Assembly (NCBI GenBank): GCA_035709005.1
Contig: DASTFB010000053.1
Location: 1 to 39,395 of the forward strand
Reading direction: 5' to 3'
Origin: Candidatus Methylomirabilota bacterium
GTDB taxonomy: Bacteria; Methylomirabilota; Methylomirabilia; Rokubacteriales; CSP1-6
Length of the DNA: 39,395 nt
Position numbers and translations under genes: made by a program. Shown piece by piece: positions 28,219-37,114 of this stretch. The notes below the pieces were generated by a model, which saw nothing but the letters and a program-made list of their open reading frames with translations, was not told where the DNA came from and did not search any database. Each line of letters begins with the position of its first letter. The stretch's first letter is position 1.

Positions 28219-31200
28219 ATGAGCCTGTCACGACGGGACTTCCTCAAGTACGGCGCCGGCGTCGCCGGCACGACCCTCGCCACGCAGGAAATCGACCTTC
28301 GCCCCGTGGAGGCTGCCGCGAGCTCGCTCCGGATCAAAGAGGCCAAGGTCTATCCCGGAGTCTGCCCGTACTGCGCCGTGGGATGCGCGCAGCTCATCTA
28401 CGTCAAGGACAACAAAATCATCGACATCGAGGGCGATCCCGACGCGCCGCATACCGAGGGCGCGCTCTGTCCCAAAGGGTCGTCCACGTTCCAGGTGTCG
28501 GTCAACTCGAGTCGCCTCACGAAGTGCCTGTATCGCGCGCCAGGGAGCGATCGGTGGGAGGAGAAGCCGCTGGACTGGATGATGGACCAGATTGCCCAGC
28601 GGATCAAAAAGACCCGCGACGAGACGTTCGTCCAACGGGCTCGGGTGGGTGGCCGCAACCTCACGGTCAACCGCTGCGAAGGGATCGCCTGGATGGGCTC
28701 GTCGGTGCTCGATAACGAAGAGAACTACCTGATCGCCAAGCTTGCGCGGGGGTTGGGCATCGTCAATCTGGAGAACTCGGCGCGCATCTGTCACTCGGCC
28801 ACGGTCCCGGCCCTGGGAGCGACCTTCGGGCGGGGCGCCATGACGACGAACCTGATCGACGTGAAGAACGCCGACGTGATCATGCCCACGTCCAACTGGG
28901 CCGAGTGCCATCCCGTGTCCTACAAGTGGGTCATGGAGGCCAAGGCGCGGGGAGCCAAGGTCATTCACGTCGACCCCCGCTTCACCCGCACCTCGGCGAC
29001 AGCCGACATCTGGGTGCCCATCCGCTCGGGCACCAATATCGTCTTCTTCGGCGGCCTCATTCGCTACGCCATCGAGACCAAGAAGTACTTCCACGACTAC
29101 GTCGTTGCCTACACCAATGCCTCTCTGCTGCTGGATCCGAGCTTCAAGACGCCCGCCGACCTCGAAGGTCTCTTCAGCGGGCTCGAAAAGACGGGCAAGA
29201 GCGGCACGGATCCGCACAGCAGCTACCGCTACGACCGGAGCACCTGGCGCTTCCAGCTCGATGCCGACGGCTATCCAAAGAAAGATCCCACGCTACGCGA
29301 TCCGAACTGCGTCTTCCAGCACCTGCGCAAGCACTACGACCGCTACACCCCGGAGATGGTCGAGCGGGTGTGCGGCATTTCCAAGGATCTGTTCCTGCAG
29401 GTCGCCGACACCTTCTGCTCGGCCTCGGGACCCGACAAGACGGGGACGATCTCCTACGCGCTCCAGCTCAACCAGTCCACCAACGGTGTCCAGCAGATTC
29501 GCTCGCTCTGCATGCTCCAGATGGTTCTCGGCAACATCGGACGTCCGGGGGGTGGGGTCGTCGCCCTTCGTGGCCACTCGAACGTGCAGGGAGCCACGGA
29601 CATGGCGACCCTGTATCACATCCTGCCCGGTTACCTGGCCCCGCCGCTGCAGGCGATCCACCCGACGCTGACCGACTACCTGGAGCGGGAGACGCCGAAG
29701 GGCGGGTACTGGGTCAACAAGCCCAAGTTCTTCATCAGCCTGCTGAAGGCCTGGTGGGGCGACGCGGCCACGAAGGACAACGACTTCGCCTACGAGTACC
29801 TGCCGAAGCGGGAGAAGGCCGACGCCTACTCCCACCAGCATTTCCTGGTCGGCATGCTGAACAAGCAGGTCAAGGGCTTCATCGTCATGGGCCAGAACCC
29901 CGGGGTGGACAGCCCGAACGCGAAGATGGCCCGGACGGCACTCCGCAATCTCGAGTGGATGGCGGTGGTCGACCTGTTCGAGACGGAGACCGCGACGGTG
30001 TGGAAAGAGCCCGGGCTCGATCCCAAGACCGTGCAGACCGAGGTGTTCTTCATCCCCGGAGCGCCTGCCGCCGAGAAGGACGGCTCCCTGACGAACACGA
30101 TGCGGCTGCTGCAGTGGCACCTGAGGGCGGTGGAGCCGCCGGGCGAGGCGCGTTCGGATGCGGCCTTCATCGTGGAACTGGGGGACCGGGTAAAGGCGCT
30201 CTACAAGGGCTCCACGGCCGCCAAGGACCGGCCGGTCCTCGACCTGGTCTGGGACTACGAGGTTCAGGGGGCTAAGAAAGAGCCCAACATGGAGCATGTC
30301 CTCAAGGAGGTCAACGGCTACGCCACCGCCGACATCACCGAGGCCGACGGCAAGCCGCTGTACAAGAAGGGTCAACCGGTCAAGACCTTCGCCCACCTGC
30401 GCGACGACGGCTCGACCGCGTGCGGCAACTGGATCTGCACCGGGGTCTACCCCGAGGAGGGCAAGAACCTGGCGCTGCGCCGCGAGAAGCCCAAGGAAGG
30501 CGACTACCTCGCCCACGAGTGGGGCTTCGTATGGCCGGCCAACCGCCGCATCCTCTACAACCGCGCGTCGGCCGACCCTCGCGGCCGGCCCTGGAGCGAG
30601 AAGAAGAAGCTCATCTGGTGGGACGCCAAGCAGAAGAAGTGGGTCGGCCTGGACGTGCCCGACTTCAGCCCGGTCATGGCCCCGAACGCGCCGCGGGCCA
30701 AGGAGGGGCCGCTCAAGGGCATCAGCGGGACCGACGCCTTCATCATGACCGGCCACGGTCTGGGACAGTTCTTCGCGGCCCTCAACGACGGCCCCTTCCC
30801 CGAACACTACGAACCGTTCGAGTCGCCGACGAAGAATCTATTATCCAAGGTGCAGAACAACCCCGTGGCCAAGTACTGGGACATCGGCGATCTCAACAAG
30901 CTGGGCACGCCCGACAAGTATCCCTACATCCTCACCACCTACCGGCTGACCGAGCACCATGCCGCCGGCATGTCGCGACACGTCCCATGGCTCAGCGAGC
31001 TCTTCTTCGGGCACTTCGCTGAGGTCAATCCCGAGATGGCCAAGGAGCTGGGGATCCAGAACGGCGACATGATCACGGTGGAGAGCCCTCGGGCGACGAT
31101 TCACACACGCGCGCTCGTCACCGAACGCATCAAGCCGTTCGTCATCGATGGCAAGAAGGTCTACCAGGTGGGTATCCCGTGGCACTGGGGGTACCAGGGG

Positions 31201-31320
31201 GTCATGAAATCCGCCCGCGGGGACATCACCAACGACCTGGTGGCGAGCCTGGGCGACCCGACCACCTACATACAGGAATCCAAGGCGCTGCTCTGCAACG
31301 TCCGAAAGGGGGTGGCATAG
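28219..31320 (+). CDS. fdnG: Formate dehydrogenase-N-type catalytic (alpha) subunit, cysteine form
   Basis: This molybdopterin (Mo/W-bis-MGD) oxidoreductase oxidises formate to CO2, probably in the periplasm. The 1033-residue protein has a Tat signal with SRRDFLKYGAG, and an N-terminal [4Fe-4S] site with C49, C52, C56 and C84. The FdnG-like block ENSARICHSATVPALG then has the metal-ligand residue as C191, where E. coli FdnG has selenocysteine. TFGRGAMTTNLIDVKNAD and AECHPVSYKWVMEAKARG follow as in FdnG. The C-terminal molybdopterin dinucleotide domain includes TYRLTEHHAAGMSRH. The ATG at 28219 follows AAGGAGCG. The beta gene starts 2 bases after its stop. Confidence 0.92.
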   Translation: MSLSRRDFLKYGAGVAGTTLATQEIDLRPVEAAASSLRIKEAKVYPGVCPYCAVGCAQLIYVKDNKIIDIEGDPDAPHTEGALCPKGSSTFQVSVNSSRLTKCLYRAPGSDRWEEKPLDWMMDQIAQRIKKTRDETFVQRARVGGRNLTVNRCEGIAWMGSSVLDNEENYLIAKLARGLGIVNLENSARICHSATVPALGATFGRGAMTTNLIDVKNADVIMPTSNWAECHPVSYKWVMEAKARGAKVIHVDPRFTRTSATADIWVPIRSGTNIVFFGGLIRYAIETKKYFHDYVVAYTNASLLLDPSFKTPADLEGLFSGLEKTGKSGTDPHSSYRYDRSTWRFQLDADGYPKKDPTLRDPNCVFQHLRKHYDRYTPEMVERVCGISKDLFLQVADTFCSASGPDKTGTISYALQLNQSTNGVQQIRSLCMLQMVLGNIGRPGGGVVALRGHSNVQGATDMATLYHILPGYLAPPLQAIHPTLTDYLERETPKGGYWVNKPKFFISLLKAWWGDAATKDNDFAYEYLPKREKADAYSHQHFLVGMLNKQVKGFIVMGQNPGVDSPNAKMARTALRNLEWMAVVDLFETETATVWKEPGLDPKTVQTEVFFIPGAPAAEKDGSLTNTMRLLQWHLRAVEPPGEARSDAAFIVELGDRVKALYKGSTAAKDRPVLDLVWDYEVQGAKKEPNMEHVLKEVNGYATADITEADGKPLYKKGQPVKTFAHLRDDGSTACGNWICTGVYPEEGKNLALRREKPKEGDYLAHEWGFVWPANRRILYNRASADPRGRPWSEKKKLIWWDAKQKKWVGLDVPDFSPVMAPNAPRAKEGPLKGISGTDAFIMTGHGLGQFFAALNDGPFPEHYEPFESPTKNLLSKVQNNPVAKYWDIGDLNKLGTPDKYPYILTTYRLTEHHAAGMSRHVPWLSELFFGHFAEVNPEMAKELGIQNGDMITVESPRATIHTRALVTERIKPFVIDGKKVYQVGIPWHWGYQGVMKSARGDITNDLVASLGDPTTYIQESKALLCNVRKGVA

Positions 31321-31322
31321 CC

Positions 31323-32096
31323 ATGGCTCGCACGCTGGCGATGTTCACGGATATCTCGCTGTGCATCGGCTGCCGCGCCTGTCAGGTCGCCTGCAAGCAA
31401 TGGAACCAGCTGGCGCCCGAGGAGCCGGAGTGGACGGGGACCTATCAGAACCACCACGACTTCACGGACAAGAGCTACCGCCTGGTGCGCTTTTTCGAGC
31501 AGCCGGACGGCAAGGGCAGCCTGACCTGGCACCTGATGTCCGACGTTTGCAAGCACTGCGCTCAGGCCGGCTGCCTGGAGGCCTGTCCCACCGGCGCCAT
31601 CTACCGGACCGAATACGGGACGGTCAACATCAACCAGGACATCTGCAACGGCTGCCGGTACTGCGTGTCGGCCTGCCCCTTCGGGGTCGTCGCCTTCAAC
31701 GAGGAGACCGGCACGGCCAACAAGTGCACATTCTGCAACGACCGCATCCACAACGGCCTCGGCCCTGCCTGCGCGAAGGCCTGCCCGACGGCCTCGATCA
31801 AGTTCGGCTATCGTGACGAGTTGGCCACCACGGCCCGCAAGCGGGTCGAGGAGCTGCGCAAGATGGGATTCAACGAGGCCCAGCTCTACGGTGAGGACCA
31901 GAGCGGCGCCCTGGGCGGGCTCAACGCCTTCTTCCTGCTGCTGGGCAAGCCTTCCATCTACGGCCTGCCCGAGAACCCGAAGCTGCCCCAGCGCAACGTC
32001 GTCGTCGACTCGTTGCTCGCGATCGGCTCGGCCGTCCTGATCGGGCTGGGGGCCGTCATGACCTTCCGCAATCGCGGCGGGACAGGAGGAGCCTGA
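31323..32096 (+). CDS. fdnH: Formate dehydrogenase iron-sulfur (beta) subunit
   Basis: The 257-residue protein is a four-cluster ferredoxin subunit that carries electrons from the catalytic subunit to the membrane. Four Cys groups are visible: CIGCRACQVACKQW, CKHCAQAGCLEACP, CNGCRYCVSACPFG and the CTFCNDR...CAKACP pair. A C-terminal hydrophobic helix (about 227-246, around LLAIGSAVLIGLGAV) anchors it in the membrane, as in FdnH. It has no signal peptide, so it would be exported as a complex with the Tat-bearing alpha subunit. The ATG at 31323 is preferred over longer versions of the frame. The gamma gene overlaps its last base. Confidence 0.94.
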   Translation: MARTLAMFTDISLCIGCRACQVACKQWNQLAPEEPEWTGTYQNHHDFTDKSYRLVRFFEQPDGKGSLTWHLMSDVCKHCAQAGCLEACPTGAIYRTEYGTVNINQDICNGCRYCVSACPFGVVAFNEETGTANKCTFCNDRIHNGLGPACAKACPTASIKFGYRDELATTARKRVEELRKMGFNEAQLYGEDQSGALGGLNAFFLLLGKPSIYGLPENPKLPQRNVVVDSLLAIGSAVLIGLGAVMTFRNRGGTGGA

Positions 32097-33034
32097 TGGA
32101 ACCTGGACTGCTGAAGAGTGCGGACTGGCCGCTGGTGATTGATCTCTACTTCTTCCTCGGCGGCATCGCCGGGGGGGCCTTCGTCCTCGCCACTGTCGCG
32201 GCTTTCGTGGATGAGCGGCGCTTCCGCGATCTCATGCGCGTGGGCTACTACGTCGCCTTCCTCGCCGCCCTCCCCGCGCCGATCCTCCTGATCGTCGACC
32301 TCGGGCTGCCCAGCCGCTTCCTGCACATGCTCGTGGTGAGCAAGCCAAACACGGACATCGGCATGAACGCCATCACCGTGGGGCCGCTTCACCTCAAGCT
32401 CCTGTCGCCCATGAGCGTGGGCGCCTGGGGCCTACTGATCTTCGGAATCTGCGCGTTCCTGGCCGCCCTGATGGTGTACTTGGAGGACCGGGGCAAGCGG
32501 CGGTTCGGTATCTCTCGGGCGATCGTGGGCATCGTCGGGAGCATTTTCGGCTTCTTTCTCGCCGCGTACCCCGGGGTCCTGCTGGGGGCCACGGCCCGGC
32601 CGCTGTTCATCAGCTCCCACTGGCTCGGCGCGCTGTTCCTGGCCGTGGGCGCCGCCACCGGGGCCGCCGCCATCGCGCTGCTTATGAGCATTCTCGGCAG
32701 GCAGAACCGCGAGGCCCTGGCCCGTCTCATGAACTTCACGGCGTTCGCGCTCGTCGTCGAGGCGGCCCTGCTCGTTCTGTTCGCTATTAGCGTGTGGATG
32801 AGCGGGTCGGCCGGCATCAGGGCGGCGCTCGGTCAGCTCCTGGCCGGTACCGACAGCGTGCTGTTCTGGCTCGCCGTCGTCATCGGCCTCGTGATCCCCC
32901 TGGGCATGGTGTTGGGCGGGGTGCTCCGGAATGCCAACCCCGGCTTGGCCGCCCTCATCTCGATCCTCGTCCTCGTCGGCGGGTTCGGCGTCAAGTACGT
33001 GCTCATCGCGGCGGGGCAGCGAGTCCTCTCGTAG
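32096..33034 (+). CDS. nrfD: NrfD/PsrC-type membrane subunit (quinone reductase anchor) of formate dehydrogenase
   Basis: The 312-residue protein has about eight or nine membrane helices and resembles NrfD/PsrC subunits rather than the heme-bearing cytochrome b anchor FdnI. Visible features include LYFFLGGIAGGAFVLATV near the N-terminus, SPMSVGAWGLLIFG in the middle and a GVLLGATARPLFISSHWLGALF segment across residues about 160-181, seen as short motifs VLLGATARP and SSHWLGALF. NrfD proteins exchange electrons with quinone without heme. Formate oxidation would thus feed the quinone pool. The start ATG overlaps the fdnH stop. The complex is alpha, beta and NrfD, a layout found in many non-enteric bacteria. 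Confidence 0.9.
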   Translation: MEPGLLKSADWPLVIDLYFFLGGIAGGAFVLATVAAFVDERRFRDLMRVGYYVAFLAALPAPILLIVDLGLPSRFLHMLVVSKPNTDIGMNAITVGPLHLKLLSPMSVGAWGLLIFGICAFLAALMVYLEDRGKRRFGISRAIVGIVGSIFGFFLAAYPGVLLGATARPLFISSHWLGALFLAVGAATGAAAIALLMSILGRQNREALARLMNFTAFALVVEAALLVLFAISVWMSGSAGIRAALGQLLAGTDSVLFWLAVVIGLVIPLGMVLGGVLRNANPGLAALISILVLVGGFGVKYVLIAAGQRVLS

Positions 33035-33060
33035 TCTCGGTGCCGTCGGCGTCCACGGCG

Positions 33061-33085
33061 AGGGGCCCTCGTTCTCGGGGCCCCT
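33061..33085 (+). terminator. Hairpin between the membrane subunit gene and fdhE
   Basis: AGGGGCCC (33061-33068) pairs with GGGCCCCT (33078-33085) around a 9-nt loop in the 70-bp gap. There is no T-run, so it may only partly terminate transcription or may stabilise the upstream mRNA and lower fdhE expression. Confidence 0.4.
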
Positions 33086-33104
33086 GCTATCAGGTCTGGC
33101 CGGG

Positions 33105-33959
33105 ATGAGCTACACCCAGCTCATCCGGGAGTGGGAGGAGCTCCTCGCTCGGCGTCCCAGCTTTCATGGCGCGCTCCAGGGCTATGGCGAGATCCTGGCC
33201 GCCTGGAGCCGGTGGCCGGCCAGCGGGGTACTGAGGCTTGGGTGGAGCGTCGCCGAGTGCCAGGACCGTTGGGCCCGGGGCGTGCCTCTGCTGGTGGAGA
33301 CGAGCCCGGCCCTGGACGCCGAAGCGCTCGAGCCGCTGCTGGCTCCCGGCCTCGATCTCCTGGCGATGGTCGGCGTGGATGAGGCTGCGCTACAAGCCTT
33401 CGCGCAGGCGTGGGACCGCGGTGAGGTGACGCCGGCGTCGTTGTTGCCGGGTAGGGGCATAACCGGTGCCGCCCTGGTGGCCGAGGCGTGGGCATTTCTG
33501 GGGTATAGCGGGCTGAGGCCTGTGCTCGAGCACTACTTCGCCGATTGTCGACCGCACCTTGCCGAGAGGATGTGGCAGCGCGGGGTGTGCCCGTTCTGCG
33601 GGAGCGCCCCCGGGTTCACGGACATTCTCGAAAACGGTGGCCGCCACCTCCTGTGCCACTTTTGCGGAGGGGGTTGGACCTTTCCCCGCCTCCGCTGCCC
33701 GTCGTGCGACACGGTCGACAGCAAACAATTCGTGAAGTTCCAGGGCGAGGACAAGGAGGAAGGCTACCTCATCAGCGCCTGCCGCGCCTGCCAGGTCTAC
33801 CTCAAGGAGCTCGATCGGCGGGTCCGGTGGAATGCCGGCTCGGCGCTCGTCGAGGACTGGGGCTCGCCCCACCTCGACGTGTTCGCGCATCGCTCGGGGT
33901 ATCGGCGTGAGGTGCCCACGCTCATCGAGCTGGAGCAGGTCGCGCGCTCGGGTTCCTGA
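33105..33959 (+). CDS. fdhE: Formate dehydrogenase accessory protein FdhE
   Basis: FdhE is a cytoplasmic maturation factor with rubredoxin-like iron sites, needed for active respiratory formate dehydrogenases. The 284-residue protein has a helical N-terminal domain (about 1-155). A C-terminal metal-binding region follows, with four CxxC motifs: CPFCG, CHFCG, CPSCD and CRACQ (about 163-235). The ATG at 33105 gives the shortest complete family domain; the frame is open upstream but runs through the hairpin. Only a weak ribosome binding site (GGGATG context) is visible. It closes the formate dehydrogenase locus. Confidence 0.93.
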   Translation: MSYTQLIREWEELLARRPSFHGALQGYGEILAAWSRWPASGVLRLGWSVAECQDRWARGVPLLVETSPALDAEALEPLLAPGLDLLAMVGVDEAALQAFAQAWDRGEVTPASLLPGRGITGAALVAEAWAFLGYSGLRPVLEHYFADCRPHLAERMWQRGVCPFCGSAPGFTDILENGGRHLLCHFCGGGWTFPRLRCPSCDTVDSKQFVKFQGEDKEEGYLISACRACQVYLKELDRRVRWNAGSALVEDWGSPHLDVFAHRSGYRREVPTLIELEQVARSGS

Positions 33960-34002
33960 CCCGCGCCCGGCCACCGCCGCCGAAATATCCGCATCGGAAT
34001 TG

Positions 34003-34011
34003 TGGTAAACT
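34003..34011 (+). promoter_or_regulatory. Extended -10 promoter of the heme operon
   Basis: TGGTAAACT matches TGnTAnnnT. No clear -35 is seen. Transcription would begin near 34018, just before the GGAG ribosome binding site of hemX. Confidence 0.35.
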
Positions 34012-34031
34012 CCAGCAACCTGGAGCCTGTC

Positions 34032-34838
34032 ATGTCGGGTCTTCTGAGCCTCGCGGTCATTGCGTATGTCTGCGCGACGGGACTCGCCCTTGCCTACCTG
34101 ATCCAGCGTGAGGAGCTCATCTACCGGATCGGCGCCGTCGTCACGCTGGGCGGCTGGGTCCTGCACGGGCTGGCCCTGGCCAGCGTGGGGCTGCAGACGG
34201 GGCGGCCCCCGGTCGGCACCATCGCCGATGCCATCTCGGTTGCCGCCTGGGTGGCCGTGGGGCTCATGATGTGGGTCGAGCGGACGTACGGCCTCAGGGT
34301 GCTGAGCGCCTTCGTCTTGCCCGTGGTGCTGATGCTGAGCCTGTCGTCGGTGACGCGCGCGCTGGGTCTCGGGCCGATCGACCGGGCCCTGTCGAGCGCC
34401 TGGCTCACCGTCCACATCGCGCTCGCTCTCGTGGGCATCGCCGCCTTCGTCCTCAACTTCGCCGGCGCCATCATGTATCTGCTCCAGGAGCGCCAGCTCA
34501 AAGGCAAGCGACCGGGCGCCGTCTACTACCGCCTGCCCTCGCTCGCCACGCTGGATCGTCTGTCCTACCGGACCCTCGCCTACGGCTTCCCCTTTCTCAC
34601 CATCGCCATCATCCTGGGCAGCTTGTCGGCGAGCGCGGCCTGGGGCAGTTTCTTCGCCTTCGACCCACTGGCGATGCTGTCGTTCGTGGCATGGGCCATC
34701 TACGCGGCGACGCTGGCGGGCAGGACCGCCGCCGGCTGGCACGGCCGCCGCGCCGCCTACTTCTCGGTCATCGGCTTCGCCGCGCTCGTGCTGACGCTGG
34801 GGGCGGGCCTCTTCCTGCCCGGCCGGCACGGCTCCTGA
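34032..34838 (+). CDS. hemX: HemX/CcsA-like membrane protein
   Basis: The 268-residue protein has eight predicted membrane helices and belongs to the CcsA/HemX cytochrome c assembly family. The CcsA tryptophan-rich heme-handling motif (WGxxWxWDP) is reduced here to WGSFFAFDP, with the later tryptophans lost. Together with its position immediately before hemA, this fits HemX, which in Bacillus lowers the level of glutamyl-tRNA reductase. The ATG at 34032 has GGAG at 34021-34024; an upstream GTG at 34002 lies in the promoter region and is rejected. It is the first gene of a hemX-A-C-D-B operon. Confidence 0.85.
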   Translation: MSGLLSLAVIAYVCATGLALAYLIQREELIYRIGAVVTLGGWVLHGLALASVGLQTGRPPVGTIADAISVAAWVAVGLMMWVERTYGLRVLSAFVLPVVLMLSLSSVTRALGLGPIDRALSSAWLTVHIALALVGIAAFVLNFAGAIMYLLQERQLKGKRPGAVYYRLPSLATLDRLSYRTLAYGFPFLTIAIILGSLSASAAWGSFFAFDPLAMLSFVAWAIYAATLAGRTAAGWHGRRAAYFSVIGFAALVLTLGAGLFLPGRHGS

Positions 34839-34874
34839 CATGCGAGGCCGAGGGGCGGACGGGCAGGAAGGCGC

Positions 34875-36179
34875 ATGACACTGTTCGCCTGCGGGCTCAA
34901 CCATCGGACGGCGCCGGTCGAGGTGCGTGAGCAGCTCGCCGTCGAGGACGACAAGCTCCGGGAGCTCCTGCACGACATCCAGGCCACGGGCGCCGTCGCC
35001 GAGATGGTGATCCTGTCGACGTGCAATCGCGTGGAAGTCTACGGGGTGGCCGACGTTCCCGGCGAGGGACGCTCGGCCGCGTTCGGACACCTGTGCCGCC
35101 ACCGCGGCGTGGCCCTGGCCGGGCTCGAGCCGTATGTCTACACGCACCTCGAACGGGACGCCATCCGGCACGTCTTCCGGGTGGCGGCCAGCCTGGATTC
35201 CATGATGGTGGGCGAGACCCAGATCCTGGGACAGGTGAAGGACGCCTTCGCGCTCGCCCAGACGTGCGAGACCGTCGGCCCCACGCTGCACTCGCTGTTC
35301 ACGCAGGCGTTCGCCGTGGCCAAGCGGGTGCGGACCGAGACGGACATCGGCCGGCACGCGGTGTCGATCTCGTTCGCCGCCGTGGAGCTGGCCAAGAAGA
35401 TCTTCGACGGCCTGCGCGGGCGGGCGGTGCTTCTCCTGGGCGCCGGCAAGATGGGCGAGCTGGCGGCCCGGCAGCTCGTGGAGCACGGCGCCTTTCCCAT
35501 CTACGTGGTGAACCGGACGTGGGCGCGGGCCCAGGAGCTGGCCCGCTCGCTGGCCGGCAACGCCGTGCCGTTCGCCGAGCTGGCCACCGCCCTGGGCGCC
35601 GTCGACATCGTCATCACCTCCACGGGCGCGGCGATGCCCCTGGTGAGTCGTTCCATGGTCGCTCAGGTGATGCAGGCGCGCGGTCCCCGTCCGCTGTTCT
35701 TCATCGACATCGCGGTCCCCCGCGACGTGGAGCCGTCGGTGGGCGAGCTGGCGGGCGTGTACTGCTACGACATCGACGATCTCCGTCAGGTGATCGAGGC
35801 CAACTTGCGCGAGCGCGCCCGCGAGGCCGAGCGCGCCGAGGCGCTCATCGAACGCGAGGTCGCCAAGTTCCTGCTCCGGCTGGGCGACGCCGAAATCATT
35901 CCCACCATCGTCTCGCTGCGGGAGCGCCTGGAGGCCATCCGCGCAGGGGAAGTGCGCAAGGCGCTGGCCCGCCTCCCCGATGCGCCGCCCGACACCCGAG
36001 AGGCGATGGAAGCCCTGTCCCAGGCCATCGTCAACAAGATCCTGCACGCCCCGATCACCAAGCTCCGCGAGTCGTCGCGCGCCGGTGCCGGCCGCTCCTG
36101 GATGCAGCTCGTGCACGAGCTCTTCGGCCTGGGGGGCCGCGGCGACAAGGCGGAGGGAGGATGGCGGCCGCGCGCCTGA
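34875..36179 (+). CDS. hemA: Glutamyl-tRNA reductase
   Basis: HemA reduces glutamyl-tRNA to glutamate-1-semialdehyde, the first committed step of C5-pathway tetrapyrrole synthesis. The 434-residue protein begins with CGLNHRTAPVEVRE and has the catalytic C50 in LSTCNRVEVY. GETQILGQVKDAF (substrate binding), the NADPH domain with LLGAGKMGELAARQL, and a helical dimerisation domain (about 310-434) follow. AGGAAGG precedes the ATG. The gene overlaps hemC by 19 bp. The semialdehyde aminotransferase hemL is not in this window. Confidence 0.97.
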   Translation: MTLFACGLNHRTAPVEVREQLAVEDDKLRELLHDIQATGAVAEMVILSTCNRVEVYGVADVPGEGRSAAFGHLCRHRGVALAGLEPYVYTHLERDAIRHVFRVAASLDSMMVGETQILGQVKDAFALAQTCETVGPTLHSLFTQAFAVAKRVRTETDIGRHAVSISFAAVELAKKIFDGLRGRAVLLLGAGKMGELAARQLVEHGAFPIYVVNRTWARAQELARSLAGNAVPFAELATALGAVDIVITSTGAAMPLVSRSMVAQVMQARGPRPLFFIDIAVPRDVEPSVGELAGVYCYDIDDLRQVIEANLRERAREAERAEALIEREVAKFLLRLGDAEIIPTIVSLRERLEAIRAGEVRKALARLPDAPPDTREAMEALSQAIVNKILHAPITKLRESSRAGAGRSWMQLVHELFGLGGRGDKAEGGWRPRA

Positions 36180-37114
36180 AGCGAGCCCGGCTGGGAACGC
36201 GGGGCAGCGCGTTGGCGCTGGCCCAGGCCGACAGCGTGGCCACGGCGCTGCGCCGCCTGGGCCAGGACGTCGAGATCGTCCCCATCAAGACCGAAGGCGA
36301 CCGGCTGTTCGGCGCGCGGCTGGCCGACGTGGGCGGCAAGGGGCTGTTCGTCCGCGAGATCGAACAGGCGCTGGCGGACGGGGCGATCGACCTCGCCGTG
36401 CACAGCCTCAAGGATCTCCCCGCCGAGCAGCCGGCCGGGCTGGAGCTCGCCGCGTTTCCGCCGCGCGAGGACCCCAGGGACGTCCTGCTCACACGGGCCG
36501 GGGGCGGGTTCGAGACCTTGCCGAACGGCGCGCGCCTGGGCACGTCGAGCCTCCGCCGGCGCGCACTGGCCCTGGCCCTGCGCCCGGACCTCGCGGTGAC
36601 CGCCATCCGGGGTAACGTGGACACCCGCTTGCGGAAGCTCGCCGAGGACGCGTGCGATGCGCTCGTCGTCGCCGCGGCCGGGCTGGCCCGACTCGGCGCC
36701 CGTCCGCCGCATGCCTGTCCGCTGGCGCCGGAGGTCTTCGTGCCCGCCGTCGGGCAGGGGATCCTGGGCGTCCAGGTTCGTCGTGACGACTCCGAGACAG
36801 GGCGTCTGGTCCGGACGCTGGACGACGCCGCCACCCGGGCGTGCGGCCTCGCCGAGCGCGCGTACCTGCGCCGGCTGGGAGCCTCCTGCACGACGCCGAT
36901 CGCCGGCTACGCGGTCCTCGAGCCGGATCGGGCAGGCGCCCGTCTGCACATGAGGGCGCTGGTCGCCAGCGAGGACGGCCGGCGCGTCCTGCGCGCGGAA
37001 GCGGCGGGCGTGCCCGACGACGCCGAAGGCCTGGGCCGCGGCCTCGCCGAGGCGCTCCTCGATCAAGGGGCGGCGGCGGTGGCGTTGCTCGACCCCGGAC
37101 GGAGGGTGTCGTGA
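36161..37114 (+). CDS. hemC: Hydroxymethylbilane synthase (porphobilinogen deaminase)
   Basis: HemC polymerises four porphobilinogens into hydroxymethylbilane. The 317-residue protein has LGTRGSALALAQAD at the N-terminus, KGLFVREIE and HSLKDLPAEQPAGL (with the catalytic Asp region). SSLRRRALAL and RGNVDTRLRKL follow, and C243 in LGASCTTPIAGY carries the dipyrromethane cofactor. The ATG at 36161 has GGAGGGAGG immediately before it and overlaps the hemA end by 19 bp. Its stop overlaps the hemD GTG. Confidence 0.97.
   Translation: MAAARLKRARLGTRGSALALAQADSVATALRRLGQDVEIVPIKTEGDRLFGARLADVGGKGLFVREIEQALADGAIDLAVHSLKDLPAEQPAGLELAAFPPREDPRDVLLTRAGGGFETLPNGARLGTSSLRRRALALALRPDLAVTAIRGNVDTRLRKLAEDACDALVVAAAGLARLGARPPHACPLAPEVFVPAVGQGILGVQVRRDDSETGRLVRTLDDAATRACGLAERAYLRRLGASCTTPIAGYAVLEPDRAGARLHMRALVASEDGRRVLRAEAAGVPDDAEGLGRGLAEALLDQGAAAVALLDPGRRVS

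Noticed and set aside
28786-28794. Selenocysteine at the formate dehydrogenase active site
   Set aside because: The codon at the FdnG selenocysteine position is TGT (28789-28791), not TGA, so the enzyme is a cysteine form and no SECIS element is needed.
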